NCBI GenBank assembly: GCA_947037995.1
Contig: CAMQUV010000057.1
Location: 1 to 6,853, forward strand
Source of the DNA: an uncultured Rikenellaceae bacterium
Lineage (GTDB): Bacteria > Bacteroidota > Bacteroidia > Bacteroidales > Rikenellaceae
DNA: 6,853 bases
Direction: 5' to 3'
The notes beneath the pieces are model-generated. The model was not told the origin of the DNA. It saw only the letters and a program-made list of their open reading frames with translations, and did not search any database. Positions within the stretch are counted from its first letter, which is position 1. Each line of letters begins with the position of its first letter. Positions 1 through 5,505 of the stretch are shown here, one piece after another. A program made the position numbers and the translations under genes.

Positions 1-113
1 ATAGTATTTAGTGTGTCCAGCTTGGTTATATGTCGAATTATAAGTCCCCAATATTTATGTTCGGTTTAATTATTAGTGCCACAAATTTCCGAACTTTGCA
101 CTATGATGGAGTG

Positions 114-148
114 AGCGTTCGCACAAAGTGTGTAAACGCTGTTAACAG
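114..148. repeat. Hairpin and adjoining palindrome downstream of the lipoprotein gene
   Basis: AGCGTT (114-119) and AACGCT (135-140) are exact reverse complements. The shorter pair CACA (122-125) / TGTG (129-132) nests inside them around a three-base loop. The 10-base perfect palindrome CTGTTAACAG (139-148) overlaps the right arm. The structure lies 3' of the minus-strand lipoprotein gene, so it may protect or help end that transcript. No U-run follows on the minus strand, so it is not a standard intrinsic terminator. The pairing is visible in the sequence; any function is inferred. No gene was found in 1-186. Confidence 0.4.
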
Positions 149-165
149 TGATGTAATTGGCATAA

Positions 166-192
166 ACATATTACTTCACATACATATTACTT
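166..192. repeat. 11-bp direct repeat at the lipoprotein stop codon
   Basis: ACATATTACTT occurs at 166-176 and again at 182-192, a 16-base period. The second copy contains the stop codon (TTA on the plus strand, 187-189) of the minus-strand lipoprotein gene. This is probably a small local duplication. No function is evident. Confidence 0.55.
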
Positions 193-1242
193 GATGAATA
201 TTAGTGTCGGGTTGCTCTGCTCATTTTCCACTACCCCCACAATCATATTTTCCGTACTATTTGAAAAATGGGAAACTTTATAACCTATGGCATCTTCAAA
301 CTCCTTATTCTTTAGCAGACTTGATTTGCCACTCGCCTTATCATATAGAGCGATGTATTCATCATCACCAGCTGTAAAACTAGCGAGGAGAGTTTTTGTA
401 GTCTCATAAATCCCATACGACTGTATATGTATGTAATCAGTCTTAATAATAGAGTTGTAATAATCCTTATTTTCGATTAATTCTACTGGTGGGAACTCAA
501 AATCACCATACTGCAATCTGTAAACCGCCTTTTCGCTGCCGTTATCCAATGTGTATATGTATGGGCGGAAATTGTCTGCAAAATGAATACTATCATCAAC
601 TTTATACGCCCAAGGAGATAGTGCTTTTCCAACGTGTGTACGTGCTATCTCCTTCAGTACACCCTTTGTTGGTCTATACGTTTTCTTATCAACAATAACG
701 AAACGGCAGTCTGCCATATCTGCTTCAAAATTATTATTCAGCGGCTTCGGCGCGAGTAACTCATTATCATTTATCTCTATAATTTGAGTTAATGTAAACG
801 GTATATCTGTCGAATACAGGAATTTATGTGTGTTAAGAGAGTAGGTAACAAGCTTCTCTACGTTCATTTCACTCAAGTTTATCGTGCTATCATCCACCAT
901 AAATGAACAAGCTTGAAAAAGCTCTCCGCGCCCTCGGCCCTTGTGTCCAAAACTTTCGAGGAATTTTCCTTGGTCGCTATAAACTGACATAAAGGTGTTT
1001 GGTGTCATAGGGTCTAAAATATAAATTTTATCGTCTATTTTCGCTACCTGCGTTACGTAAGTTATAAAATCATTGCCCTTTAGCTCTAATTGCACCTCCG
1101 TTATATCGAGTTTAATTTCATTTTCCTCATTGTCATTTAGTTGGAAATGAATGAGTTGCGCATCGATAACGTCTTTTTTGGATTGCTCGCACGAACAGAC
1201 CAGTAGACTTAGAATGATTACTGGTAGTAGTTTTGTTTTCAT
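187..1242 (-). CDS. Predicted lipoprotein with six-bladed beta-propeller (TolB/NHL-like) fold
   Basis: The 351-residue product starts with a lipoprotein signal peptide: K2/K4, a hydrophobic stretch (about 5-16), then a lipobox ending at Cys18 (V-C-S-C), followed by polar, charged residues. The rest fits the Bacteroidota six-bladed beta-propeller family: repeated beta-rich segments, including KIYILD (72-77), followed by YSDQGKFLESFGHKGRGRGE (88-107), the glycine-rich turn typical of the first blades. Such proteins are exported and lipid-anchored, and their ligands are mostly unknown. The acidic lipoprotein export signal that favours surface display is not clear after Cys18 (E-Q-S-K-K-D), so surface exposure is unresolved. 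The start is supported by the signal peptide and an A-run before the ATG. It lies 100 bases downstream of rsmG on the same strand; readthrough or a private promoter are both possible. Family assignment is good; cellular role is unknown. Confidence 0.85.
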   Translation of the reverse strand: MKTKLLPVIILSLLVCSCEQSKKDVIDAQLIHFQLNDNEENEIKLDITEVQLELKGNDFITYVTQVAKIDDKIYILDPMTPNTFMSVYSDQGKFLESFGHKGRGRGELFQACSFMVDDSTINLSEMNVEKLVTYSLNTHKFLYSTDIPFTLTQIIEINDNELLAPKPLNNNFEADMADCRFVIVDKKTYRPTKGVLKEIARTHVGKALSPWAYKVDDSIHFADNFRPYIYTLDNGSEKAVYRLQYGDFEFPPVELIENKDYYNSIIKTDYIHIQSYGIYETTKTLLASFTAGDDEYIALYDKASGKSSLLKNKEFEDAIGYKVSHFSNSTENMIVGVVENEQSNPTLIFIK

Positions 1243-1342
1243 TTTTTGTTGTATTAGGTTAAATGATGTACTGTTGTGTACTTTATTACTAGACGTAACA
1301 AATGATAAATTGGATTTATGGTAGGGTGATATTTATTCTTTA

Positions 1343-1942
1343 CTAGCGTTTTTGTAAATGCAATAGGTGTTTTGTTTCAAAGAAATCTTCTTCAAACCAT
1401 TTGTCAAGGTTATGGACGGTGGTGCGTCTTCGGGCGTCAGCAATTTCTTGTTGCACATCGCCACCCTTGAGATAAAGGATTCCATTAGTAGTCTTTTTCC
1501 AAGTCCATCCAACAAAAGTTTTCAGGTCTGTAACAGCGCGCGAAATGACCCAGTCGTATTGCCCTGGAACGCCCTCTATTCGTCCGTTGTGTGTAGTTAC
1601 GTTCTTTATCCCGAGAGCTTCAATTACGGCGTCTACGACTTTGATTTTCTTCCCAATCGAGTCAACGGCAGTAAAATGGACATCGGGCATCAATACAGCG
1701 AGTGGAATCACAGGGAATCCACCTCCGCATCCTACGTCGATTACAGATTCGCCTGGGCGGATTATATCGAGTTTTGCGATAGCGAGGCTATGTAGGCAGT
1801 GGTGAAGATAGAAGTTATCCATATCTTTTCGAGATATCACGTTGATTTGCGCATTCCACTCTTGGTACACCTCGAGCATTTTGGTAAATTGGTGGCGTTG
1901 TAGTGGTTTTAGGTCGGGGAAGTATTTTTCGATGATTTCCAT
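1343..1942 (-). CDS. rsmG: 16S rRNA (guanine-N7)-methyltransferase RsmG (GidB)
   Basis: This 199-residue cytoplasmic enzyme uses S-adenosylmethionine to methylate N7 of the 16S rRNA guanine equivalent to E. coli G527, in the 530 loop. Family hallmarks are visible: the N-terminal NVISRKD block (34-40), the SAM-binding glycine loop DVGCGGGFPVIPLA (69-82), the acidic residue D94 in TAVDSIGKK after the second strand, the SRAV block (134-137) and YLKGG (157-161). The length is close to the usual 200-210. The ATG at 1942 gives the expected N-terminus; it is preceded by TACAATA, with A at -3 and -6, and has no Shine-Dalgarno sequence. It follows the acyltransferase gene by 68 bases with no promoter box seen between them, so cotranscription is likely. 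In other bacteria loss of this methylation gives low-level streptomycin resistance. Assignment is firm. Confidence 0.95.
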   Translation of the reverse strand: MEIIEKYFPDLKPLQRHQFTKMLEVYQEWNAQINVISRKDMDNFYLHHCLHSLAIAKLDIIRPGESVIDVGCGGGFPVIPLAVLMPDVHFTAVDSIGKKIKVVDAVIEALGIKNVTTHNGRIEGVPGQYDWVISRAVTDLKTFVGWTWKKTTNGILYLKGGDVQQEIADARRRTTVHNLDKWFEEDFFETKHLLHLQKR

Positions 1943-2010
1943 TATTGTAGAGTGTTATATTGGTGCGTGTATATTAGTTTTTATCGTGCGAGCGTTTAAG
2001 CTATAATGAG

Positions 2011-2811
2011 TTATGGTTGCATATCGTAGCAGGCTTTGCGTACAATTTCGCACCATTCCTTCGTGGTTTTGGTTTGGTCTATTTCGATTGGTTTACCAAT
2101 ATATATTGTGATAGTTTTATTATTTTGTTTAAACATTTCTTTGGGAAGCAGTATCATTTCTAGGTTTGCTTTTACGCCCAATTTTTTGCGCCAAAGTGCT
2201 ATTCGATAGAATGTTTTTGAGTTTGCGCCGTCGGTATATATTGGGACGATAGTTCTATTGTACTGTTTGGCTTTGGCTATGAAGTTTGTTTTCCAGGGAG
2301 TGTCTTGGATTTCGCCTTTGATAATTCTGGAGCAGAGTCCTGCGGGGAATGTAATAACGTGGTTATCGCCTTCATAGGCGTTGCTATGTTGTTTAATATA
2401 TTCGTTTGCTTGTTTTCCGTGTTTATTTACGGGTACGAATATTGGCTCTAGTGGTTTGACGTTCATTAGAATGTCATTGACTACGAATTTGACATCATTT
2501 TGTGTTGTTTCGTGCAGTGCAAGAGCGAGTGTCATACCGTCGAGTCCACCTAGTGGGTGGTTTGAGGCGAACAGGATTTTTTTATTTTGGGGAATATTCT
2601 CTACATTATGGAGTTTGAATTTGACATTCATATAGTTGAGTGATTCTTGAATAAATTGGTATGGGTTTAGGTGCGAGAAGTTCAGGAGTATATAGTTAAG
2701 TCTTTTCACTTCAATGATTCGTCCGACCCAGTTCACAATAAAGTTGGGTAAGAGTTTCGCCAGTTTAGGATTTTTATCTTCAATAATTTCCTTTAGATTA
2801 ATTTGTTGCAT
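2011..2811 (-). CDS. PlsC/LPLAT-family acyltransferase (1-acyl-glycerol-3-phosphate or amino-lipid O-acyltransferase)
   Basis: This 266-residue protein is of the lysophospholipid acyltransferase superfamily, which moves a fatty acyl group from a carrier to a lysolipid at the inner membrane. Motif I is SNHPLGGLDG (83-92), with catalytic His85 and Asp91 separated by five residues rather than the classical four. Motif III is FPAGLCSR (155-162), where PlsC usually has FPEG, and motif IV is IVPIY (188-192). The HPLGGLDG form is familiar from Bacteroidota proteins annotated as PlsC or 'putative hemolysin'; some relatives are O-acyltransferases of glycine/ornithine lipid synthesis (GlsA/OlsA type), so the acceptor is uncertain. 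An upstream in-frame ATG at 2865 would add 18 residues, but it lies inside the rplI terminator and upstream of the promoter box at 2838-2845, so I chose the ATG at 2811 (MQQINLKEII). It probably heads a transcript with rsmG. Confidence 0.85.
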   Translation of the reverse strand: MQQINLKEIIEDKNPKLAKLLPNFIVNWVGRIIEVKRLNYILLNFSHLNPYQFIQESLNYMNVKFKLHNVENIPQNKKILFASNHPLGGLDGMTLALALHETTQNDVKFVVNDILMNVKPLEPIFVPVNKHGKQANEYIKQHSNAYEGDNHVITFPAGLCSRIIKGEIQDTPWKTNFIAKAKQYNRTIVPIYTDGANSKTFYRIALWRKKLGVKANLEMILLPKEMFKQNNKTITIYIGKPIEIDQTKTTKEWCEIVRKACYDMQP

Positions 2812-2837
2812 ATTATATGGTATGATATTTTCTGATA

Positions 2838-2845
2838 CAAATATA
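2838..2845 (-). promoter_or_regulatory. Bacteroidota-type -7 promoter box for the acyltransferase gene
   Basis: Read on the minus strand, TATATTTG matches the TAnnTTTG -7 consensus of the Bacteroidota primary sigma factor exactly. Its end is 26 bases from the chosen start codon, which predicts a 5' leader of about 20 bases. No TTTG is seen at the -33 spacing; the upstream DNA is instead the T-run and stem of the rplI terminator. Placement directly after that terminator supports a real new transcription unit. Confidence 0.55.
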
Positions 2846-2847
2846 GC

Positions 2848-2883
2848 AAAAAAAAATCCTAACACGTATTAAAGTGTTAGGAT
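2848..2883 (-). terminator. Intrinsic terminator of the rpsF-rpsR-rplI operon
   Basis: On the minus strand ATCCTAACAC (2883-2874) pairs perfectly with GTGTTAGGAT (2865-2856) around an eight-base loop. It is followed immediately by a U-run from the A tract at 2848-2856. It starts 30 bases after the rplI stop codon. A ten-base-pair stem plus long U-run is a textbook rho-independent terminator. Confidence 0.88.
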
Positions 2884-2913
2884 AGTATTTACAATGTTAC
2901 TTGTGAGTTGGGT

Positions 2914-3357
2914 TTATTCGGCAGCAGTAACAATGATAGTAGGTTCTGCGACGATAGTGCGATAAATTTTAACAGAGGCTTTATGTTCGCCGATTTGTTT
3001 AATATTTTCGATTTTGATATCTTTTTTATCGATTTCGACACCTTGTTTAGCTATTTGAGCCGCAACATCAGCAGCAGTAATAGTACCAAAGATTTTGCCA
3101 GATTCGTTAGCTTTAGCCGCAATAGAGATGGTCATATTGTTGATTTTCGTAGCAACAGTATTAGCATCGTTAGTTCTTTTGGCTTCTTTGTGGGCTTGTT
3201 GTTTGATATCTTCGGCCAGCATTTTTTTAGCTGATTCGGTAGCGGCTTTGGCTACACCTTGTGGTATAAGGAAGTTGTTAGCGTACCCTGGTTTAACATT
3301 AACGATTTGGTCTTTGTGGCCAAGAGTGTCAACATCTTTTTTAAGTATGATTTCCAT
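2914..3357 (-). CDS. rplI: 50S ribosomal protein L9 (bL9)
   Basis: This 147-residue protein binds domain V of 23S rRNA near the base of the L1 stalk and helps keep the reading frame. The N-terminal RNA-binding domain shows the family signature from G13 through VKPGYANNFLIPQG (21-34). A charged, helix-forming linker follows (about 41-75), and then the C-terminal domain with SGKIFGTIT (86-94). Length matches the family (about 148-150). It is the last gene of the ribosomal operon, 64 bases after rpsR and just before a strong terminator. The start ATG is preceded by AATACAATA with no Shine-Dalgarno sequence. The 18 bases spanning this start (3347-3364) are identical to those spanning the rsmG start. 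Assignment is certain. Confidence 0.98.
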   Translation of the reverse strand: MEIILKKDVDTLGHKDQIVNVKPGYANNFLIPQGVAKAATESAKKMLAEDIKQQAHKEAKRTNDANTVATKINNMTISIAAKANESGKIFGTITAADVAAQIAKQGVEIDKKDIKIENIKQIGEHKASVKIYRTIVAEPTIIVTAAE

Positions 3358-3421
3358 TATTGTATTGGTTATTATAATTATTTGAAAAGAAAAAAGTGTT
3401 ATTTAGTTTCCGTAGTACGGA

Positions 3422-3691
3422 TTACTTCATAAGGTCTGTAACGTAAGGAAGTAGTGCTAGGTGTCTAGCTCTTTTGATTGCTTGCGCGACTTTTTTCTGG
3501 AATTTTTGAGAAGTACCAGTGATACGTCTCGGAAGGATTTTTCCTTGTTCGTTAAGGAATTTGATAAGGAATTCTGCGTCTTTGTAGTCAATATATTTGA
3601 TACCCGATTTTTTGAATCGGCAATATTTTTTCTTTTTCACATCTACCGACACTGGGTTTAGGTATCTAAGTTGATTAGGTTGTGTGCTCAT
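3422..3691 (-). CDS. rpsR: 30S ribosomal protein S18 (bS18)
   Basis: This 89-residue small-subunit protein pairs with S6 on the central domain of 16S rRNA at the platform. It shows the standard S18 core: YCRF (23-26), IDYKD (34-38), [16 protein letters not shown] (53-68) and the C-terminal [13 protein letters not shown] helix (71-83). It begins 11 bases after the rpsF stop with no Shine-Dalgarno sequence, so the two are cotranscribed and perhaps translationally coupled. In a studied Flavobacterium ribosome, S18, S6 and S21 hold the anti-Shine-Dalgarno tail of 16S rRNA, which fits the lack of such sequences across this window. Whether this S18 does the same is inference. Assignment is certain. 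Confidence 0.98.
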   Translation of the reverse strand: MSTQPNQLRYLNPVSVDVKKKKYCRFKKSGIKYIDYKDAEFLIKFLNEQGKILPRRITGTSQKFQKKVAQAIKRARHLALLPYVTDLMK

Positions 3692-3702
3692 AGTGATATA
3701 TA

Positions 3703-4053
3703 TTATTGTTCGTTAGCTTTGTTATTGATTTTGTCTCTTCTTCTTTGCGCCCACGCGGTAGCGTGTTTATCGAGTGAGAAAGTAAGGAATCTAATAATGC
3801 TTTCGTCGCGACGGTAAGCAGTTTCGAGTTTATTAACAATTTCCCCAGATTCGGCAGTAAATTCTAGTAGGAAGTAGAATCCAGTAGATTTTTTTTGGAT
3901 TGGGTAGGCGAGTTTTTTGAGTCCCCATTGTTCGGAGAATTCAACAGTCCCGCCGTTTTCAGCGATAACGCCTTGGAATTTGCTAAAAAGTTCAGCGAGT
4001 TGAGTTTCGTTGAGAACAGAGCTAGCAATGAAAACGGTTTCGTAACGATTCAT
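3703..4053 (-). CDS. rpsF: 30S ribosomal protein S6 (bS6)
   Basis: The product of 116 residues binds S18 and the central domain of 16S rRNA. The S6 fold is visible: the opening strand [10 protein letters not shown] (2-11), [18 protein letters not shown] (41-58) around the RNA-contacting edge, the strand FYFLLEF (59-65), and [16 protein letters not shown] (81-96). An upstream in-frame ATG at 4116 would add 21 residues (MPPANTLFATKHF...) not found in S6 proteins. That ATG lies inside the -7 promoter box at 4114-4121 and so upstream of the predicted transcription start. The ATG at 4053, preceded by ACAAACAAA, is therefore the start. It is the first gene of the rpsF-rpsR-rplI unit. Many bacterial rpsF leaders bind the S6:S18 complex for feedback control, but I could not recognise that motif in this short leader. 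Confidence 0.97.
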   Translation of the reverse strand: MNRYETVFIASSVLNETQLAELFSKFQGVIAENGGTVEFSEQWGLKKLAYPIQKKSTGFYFLLEFTAESGEIVNKLETAYRRDESIIRFLTFSLDKHATAWAQRRRDKINNKANEQ

Positions 4054-4089
4054 TTTGTTTGTGTTTTTGTTGTGAATAAAGTGTTTTGT

Positions 4090-4108
4090 TGCAAAAAGTG
4101 TATTTGCA
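4090..4108 (-). other. Small hairpin at the 5' end of the rpsF leader
   Basis: On the minus strand TGCAAA (4108-4103) pairs with TTTGCA (4095-4090) around a seven-base loop. From the promoter box, transcription should start near 4107, so the hairpin would form the extreme 5' end of the mRNA. It could stabilise the transcript or take part in autoregulation, but it lacks recognisable features of the known S6:S18-binding leader. Confidence 0.35.
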
Positions 4109-4113
4109 GGGGG

Positions 4114-4145
4114 CAAAGGTAAGAAAAAAATAATCCAAGAGCAAA
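4114..4145 (-). promoter_or_regulatory. rpsF operon promoter (Bacteroidota -33/-7 type)
   Basis: On the minus strand TTTG (4145-4142) is followed after 20 bases by TACCTTTG (4121-4114). Both boxes match the Bacteroides consensus TTTG ... TAnnTTTG at its usual 19-21 base spacing. The predicted transcription start near 4107 gives a leader of roughly 54 bases before rpsF. This is the best promoter in the window and is expected to drive rpsF, rpsR and rplI. Confidence 0.78.
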
Positions 4146-4196
4146 AAAATGTGTGCTTTTGGGTGATAAAAGTTTTGGGGGCAAGGGGTTAGGCGC

Positions 4197-4217
4197 AAAA
4201 AAAGGTAGCAAAGCCAC
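4197..4217 (-). terminator. Candidate intrinsic terminator with no upstream minus-strand gene
   Basis: On the minus strand GTGGC (4217-4213) and GCTAC (4209-4205) form a five-base-pair stem, with one G-U pair, around a UUU loop. After one C it is followed by U7 (4203-4197). The stem is short but the U-run is clean. No minus-strand gene lies upstream, so it would end either an unannotated RNA from the structured block or antisense transcripts heading toward rpsF. Confidence 0.42.
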
Positions 4218-4354
4218 GTACGCACCAAACCCACAGGGTTAATAAAAACCCAAACGTACTGTGACTTCACTACCCGAATATGTTACCGGTGGTAAGTGTA
4301 TTTCAAAGAAATTGGTGCGCCAGCTTTGCTTTATCCCGGGGCACCCTGTGGCGC
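4205..4354. ncRNA. Candidate structured RNA or palindromic repeat, family unknown
   Basis: Exact inverted repeats are clustered here: GCAAAGC (4208-4214) with GCTTTGC (4323-4329); CGCACCAA (4221-4228) with TTGGTGCG (4312-4319); CCACAGGGT (4231-4239) with ACCCTGTGG (4343-4351); GCGCCA (4317-4322) with TGGCGC (4349-4354). The first two pairs nest into one long closing stem with a 6x3 internal loop. Inside it are small hairpins: GGGTT/AACCC (4236-4251), TTACC/GGTAA (4283-4295) and ATTTC/GAAAT (4300-4312). The third pair crosses the closing stem, so the two are alternative folds or a pseudoknot. The terminator-like U7 at 4197-4203 favours transcription on the minus strand, but I found no good promoter for either strand. 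It does not resemble tmRNA, RNase P RNA, the SRP RNA core or a tRNA. A 6S-like RNA, an attenuator or a mobile palindromic repeat all remain possible. Confidence 0.35.
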
Positions 4355-4457
4355 GGAAAGGGGAGTTTGGAACACTCTTTGGTATGATAACGCAACAATT
4401 ATTCTAATTATTATATAATAAACACCTTTATGCACATAAAATTTATTCTTTTTAGTT

Positions 4458-4465
4458 TATCTTTA
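4458..4465 (+). promoter_or_regulatory. Weak candidate -7 box for the lipid kinase gene
   Basis: TATCTTTA differs from the TAnnTTTG consensus only at the last base. It ends eight bases before the ATG at 4474, so the transcript would be nearly leaderless. No TTTG is present at the -33 distance. It is the nearest match upstream of this gene, but support is weak. Confidence 0.25.
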
Positions 4466-4473
4466 CACCCTTA

Positions 4474-5460
4474 ATGTCTATGAATACACCTACACAAAAC
4501 AACGAAATTTCTACCAGATGGTTGGCTATTGTCAATCCTGTGGCGGGCCATGGACGTGGTCTAAGAGACTGGCCCGCAATTAGTTCACACCTATTTGGCG
4601 CTGGGGTACCATTCGACGCAATGTTTACCGAAAGAAAATTTCACGCTACCGAAATAACTGTTACTGCCCTAAATCGAGGTTACCGTAAAATTATAATTAT
4701 TGGGGGTGATGGAACAATCCACGAAACTGTTCACGGACTAATGTTGCAATCAGATGTGCTACCTAAAGAGGTACTACTCTCTGTTGTGGCGGTTGGTACG
4801 GGTAATGACTGGATTAGAATGTTCGGCATACCTACTACTTACCCCGAGGCTGTTAAAGCGATTGTCGATGAGCACTCGTTCCTACAAGACATTGGCAAGG
4901 TGACATATCACGAAACTCGTGTGCCGCAGACAAGATACCTTGCAAACGTTGGTGGGGTTGCCTATGATGCCGAAGTGTGTAGGGGGTTCAATAGGTTGCA
5001 CCAAAAAGGCCGCTACTTTGGAAAATGGCTATACGTGATTAGTGCCCTAAAACAAGCGGTGCTCTATAAATGTAAATCGGTGATTATTGAAGCCGACGGA
5101 GTGAAAATCTTTGAAGGTAAACTATTTACTGCCACTATTGCCATTAATAAATACACAGGTGGAGGGCTATCGCAGACTCCGCTCGCTGTGCCCGATGATG
5201 GATTGTTTGATATTACTATTATACCGAAAATGAACCGTTTGATGATGTTTATTAGGCATTGGTACCGAATCTATGACGACTCAATCTATAAAATACCCAA
5301 GGTGACGCACCACCGAGCCGAACATATAATTATTAAAGCACATCCGCCCATATCACTCGAACTTGATGGCGAAATATTAGGGCAGTCTGGTTTTGACTTC
5401 AAAATTATTGAAAGAGCTATTAAAGTTGTAGTGTCTGAAAAATACCTGACGGAAAAATAA
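4474..5460 (+). CDS. Lipid kinase of the diacylglycerol/sphingosine kinase family (YegS/DgkB/LCB5-like)
   Basis: The 328-residue cytoplasmic or membrane-associated enzyme should transfer phosphate from ATP to a lipid hydroxyl. Motifs occur in family order: NPVAGHG (21-27) at the first nucleotide-binding strand, GGDGTIHE (77-84) which is the defining catalytic loop, GTGNDW (108-113), then in the C-terminal beta domain PDDGLFD (240-246), including the conserved acidic pair, and LDGE (297-300). Length is close to the usual 290-330. The true substrate (diacylglycerol, sphingoid base or another lipid) cannot be read from sequence; Bacteroidota that make sphingolipids leave both options open. The start may be the ATG at 4474 or the one two codons later at 4480; neither has A at -3. 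bioA follows 45 bases downstream with no promoter box between, suggesting one transcript. Confidence 0.87.
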   Translation: MSMNTPTQNNEISTRWLAIVNPVAGHGRGLRDWPAISSHLFGAGVPFDAMFTERKFHATEITVTALNRGYRKIIIIGGDGTIHETVHGLMLQSDVLPKEVLLSVVAVGTGNDWIRMFGIPTTYPEAVKAIVDEHSFLQDIGKVTYHETRVPQTRYLANVGGVAYDAEVCRGFNRLHQKGRYFGKWLYVISALKQAVLYKCKSVIIEADGVKIFEGKLFTATIAINKYTGGGLSQTPLAVPDDGLFDITIIPKMNRLMMFIRHWYRIYDDSIYKIPKVTHHRAEHIIIKAHPPISLELDGEILGQSGFDFKIIERAIKVVVSEKYLTEK

Positions 5461-5505
5461 ATATACAAAAACATACAAAAGTCCCATATATACCTAATTA
5501 GAATA

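Larger units (their letters stand above)
4054..4473. other. 420-base divergent intergenic region with promoters and structured DNA
   Basis: No credible protein gene lies here; the open frames are short and unlike any family I know. From the rpsF side it holds an A/T-rich rpsF leader with a small hairpin (4090-4108), the rpsF promoter (4114-4145), a terminator-like hairpin on the minus strand (4197-4217), a GC-richer block dense in inverted repeats (about 4205-4354), and an AT-rich stretch (about 4395-4470) leading to the lipid kinase gene. Confidence 0.7.

Noticed and set aside
1299..1307. Near-match to a -7 promoter box (TATCATTTG on the minus strand) upstream of the lipoprotein gene
   Set aside because: It has one extra base between TA and TTTG and no TTTG at the -33 distance, so it is too weak to call.
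1333..1515. 60-codon minus-strand ORF overlapping the rsmG 3' end
   Set aside because: It is a shifted reading of rsmG, which is intact through its C-terminal FFETKH segment; there is no sign of a frameshift.
3408..3421. Short inverted repeat CCGT/ACGG just after the rpsR stop codon
   Set aside because: The four-base-pair stem is not followed directly by a U-run and rplI lies just downstream in the same operon, so it is unlikely to be a terminator.
4251..4258. TACGTTTG on the minus strand, an exact TAnnTTTG match inside the structured block
   Set aside because: No -33 element is present, and it would start an RNA of only about 45 bases before the candidate terminator; it is likely a chance match, though 5' mapping could revive it.
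4022..4270. 82-codon minus-strand ORF across the rpsF promoter and structured block
   Set aside because: It overlaps rpsF in another frame, spans the rpsF promoter and contains no recognisable protein features.
4360..4380. GAGT/ACTC inverted repeat as a plus-strand terminator for the structured block
   Set aside because: The stem is only four base pairs with three following T residues, which is too weak.
4200..4400. Possibility that the structured block is tmRNA, RNase P RNA, SRP RNA or a tRNA
   Set aside because: None of the conserved core sequences of these RNAs could be found on either strand.
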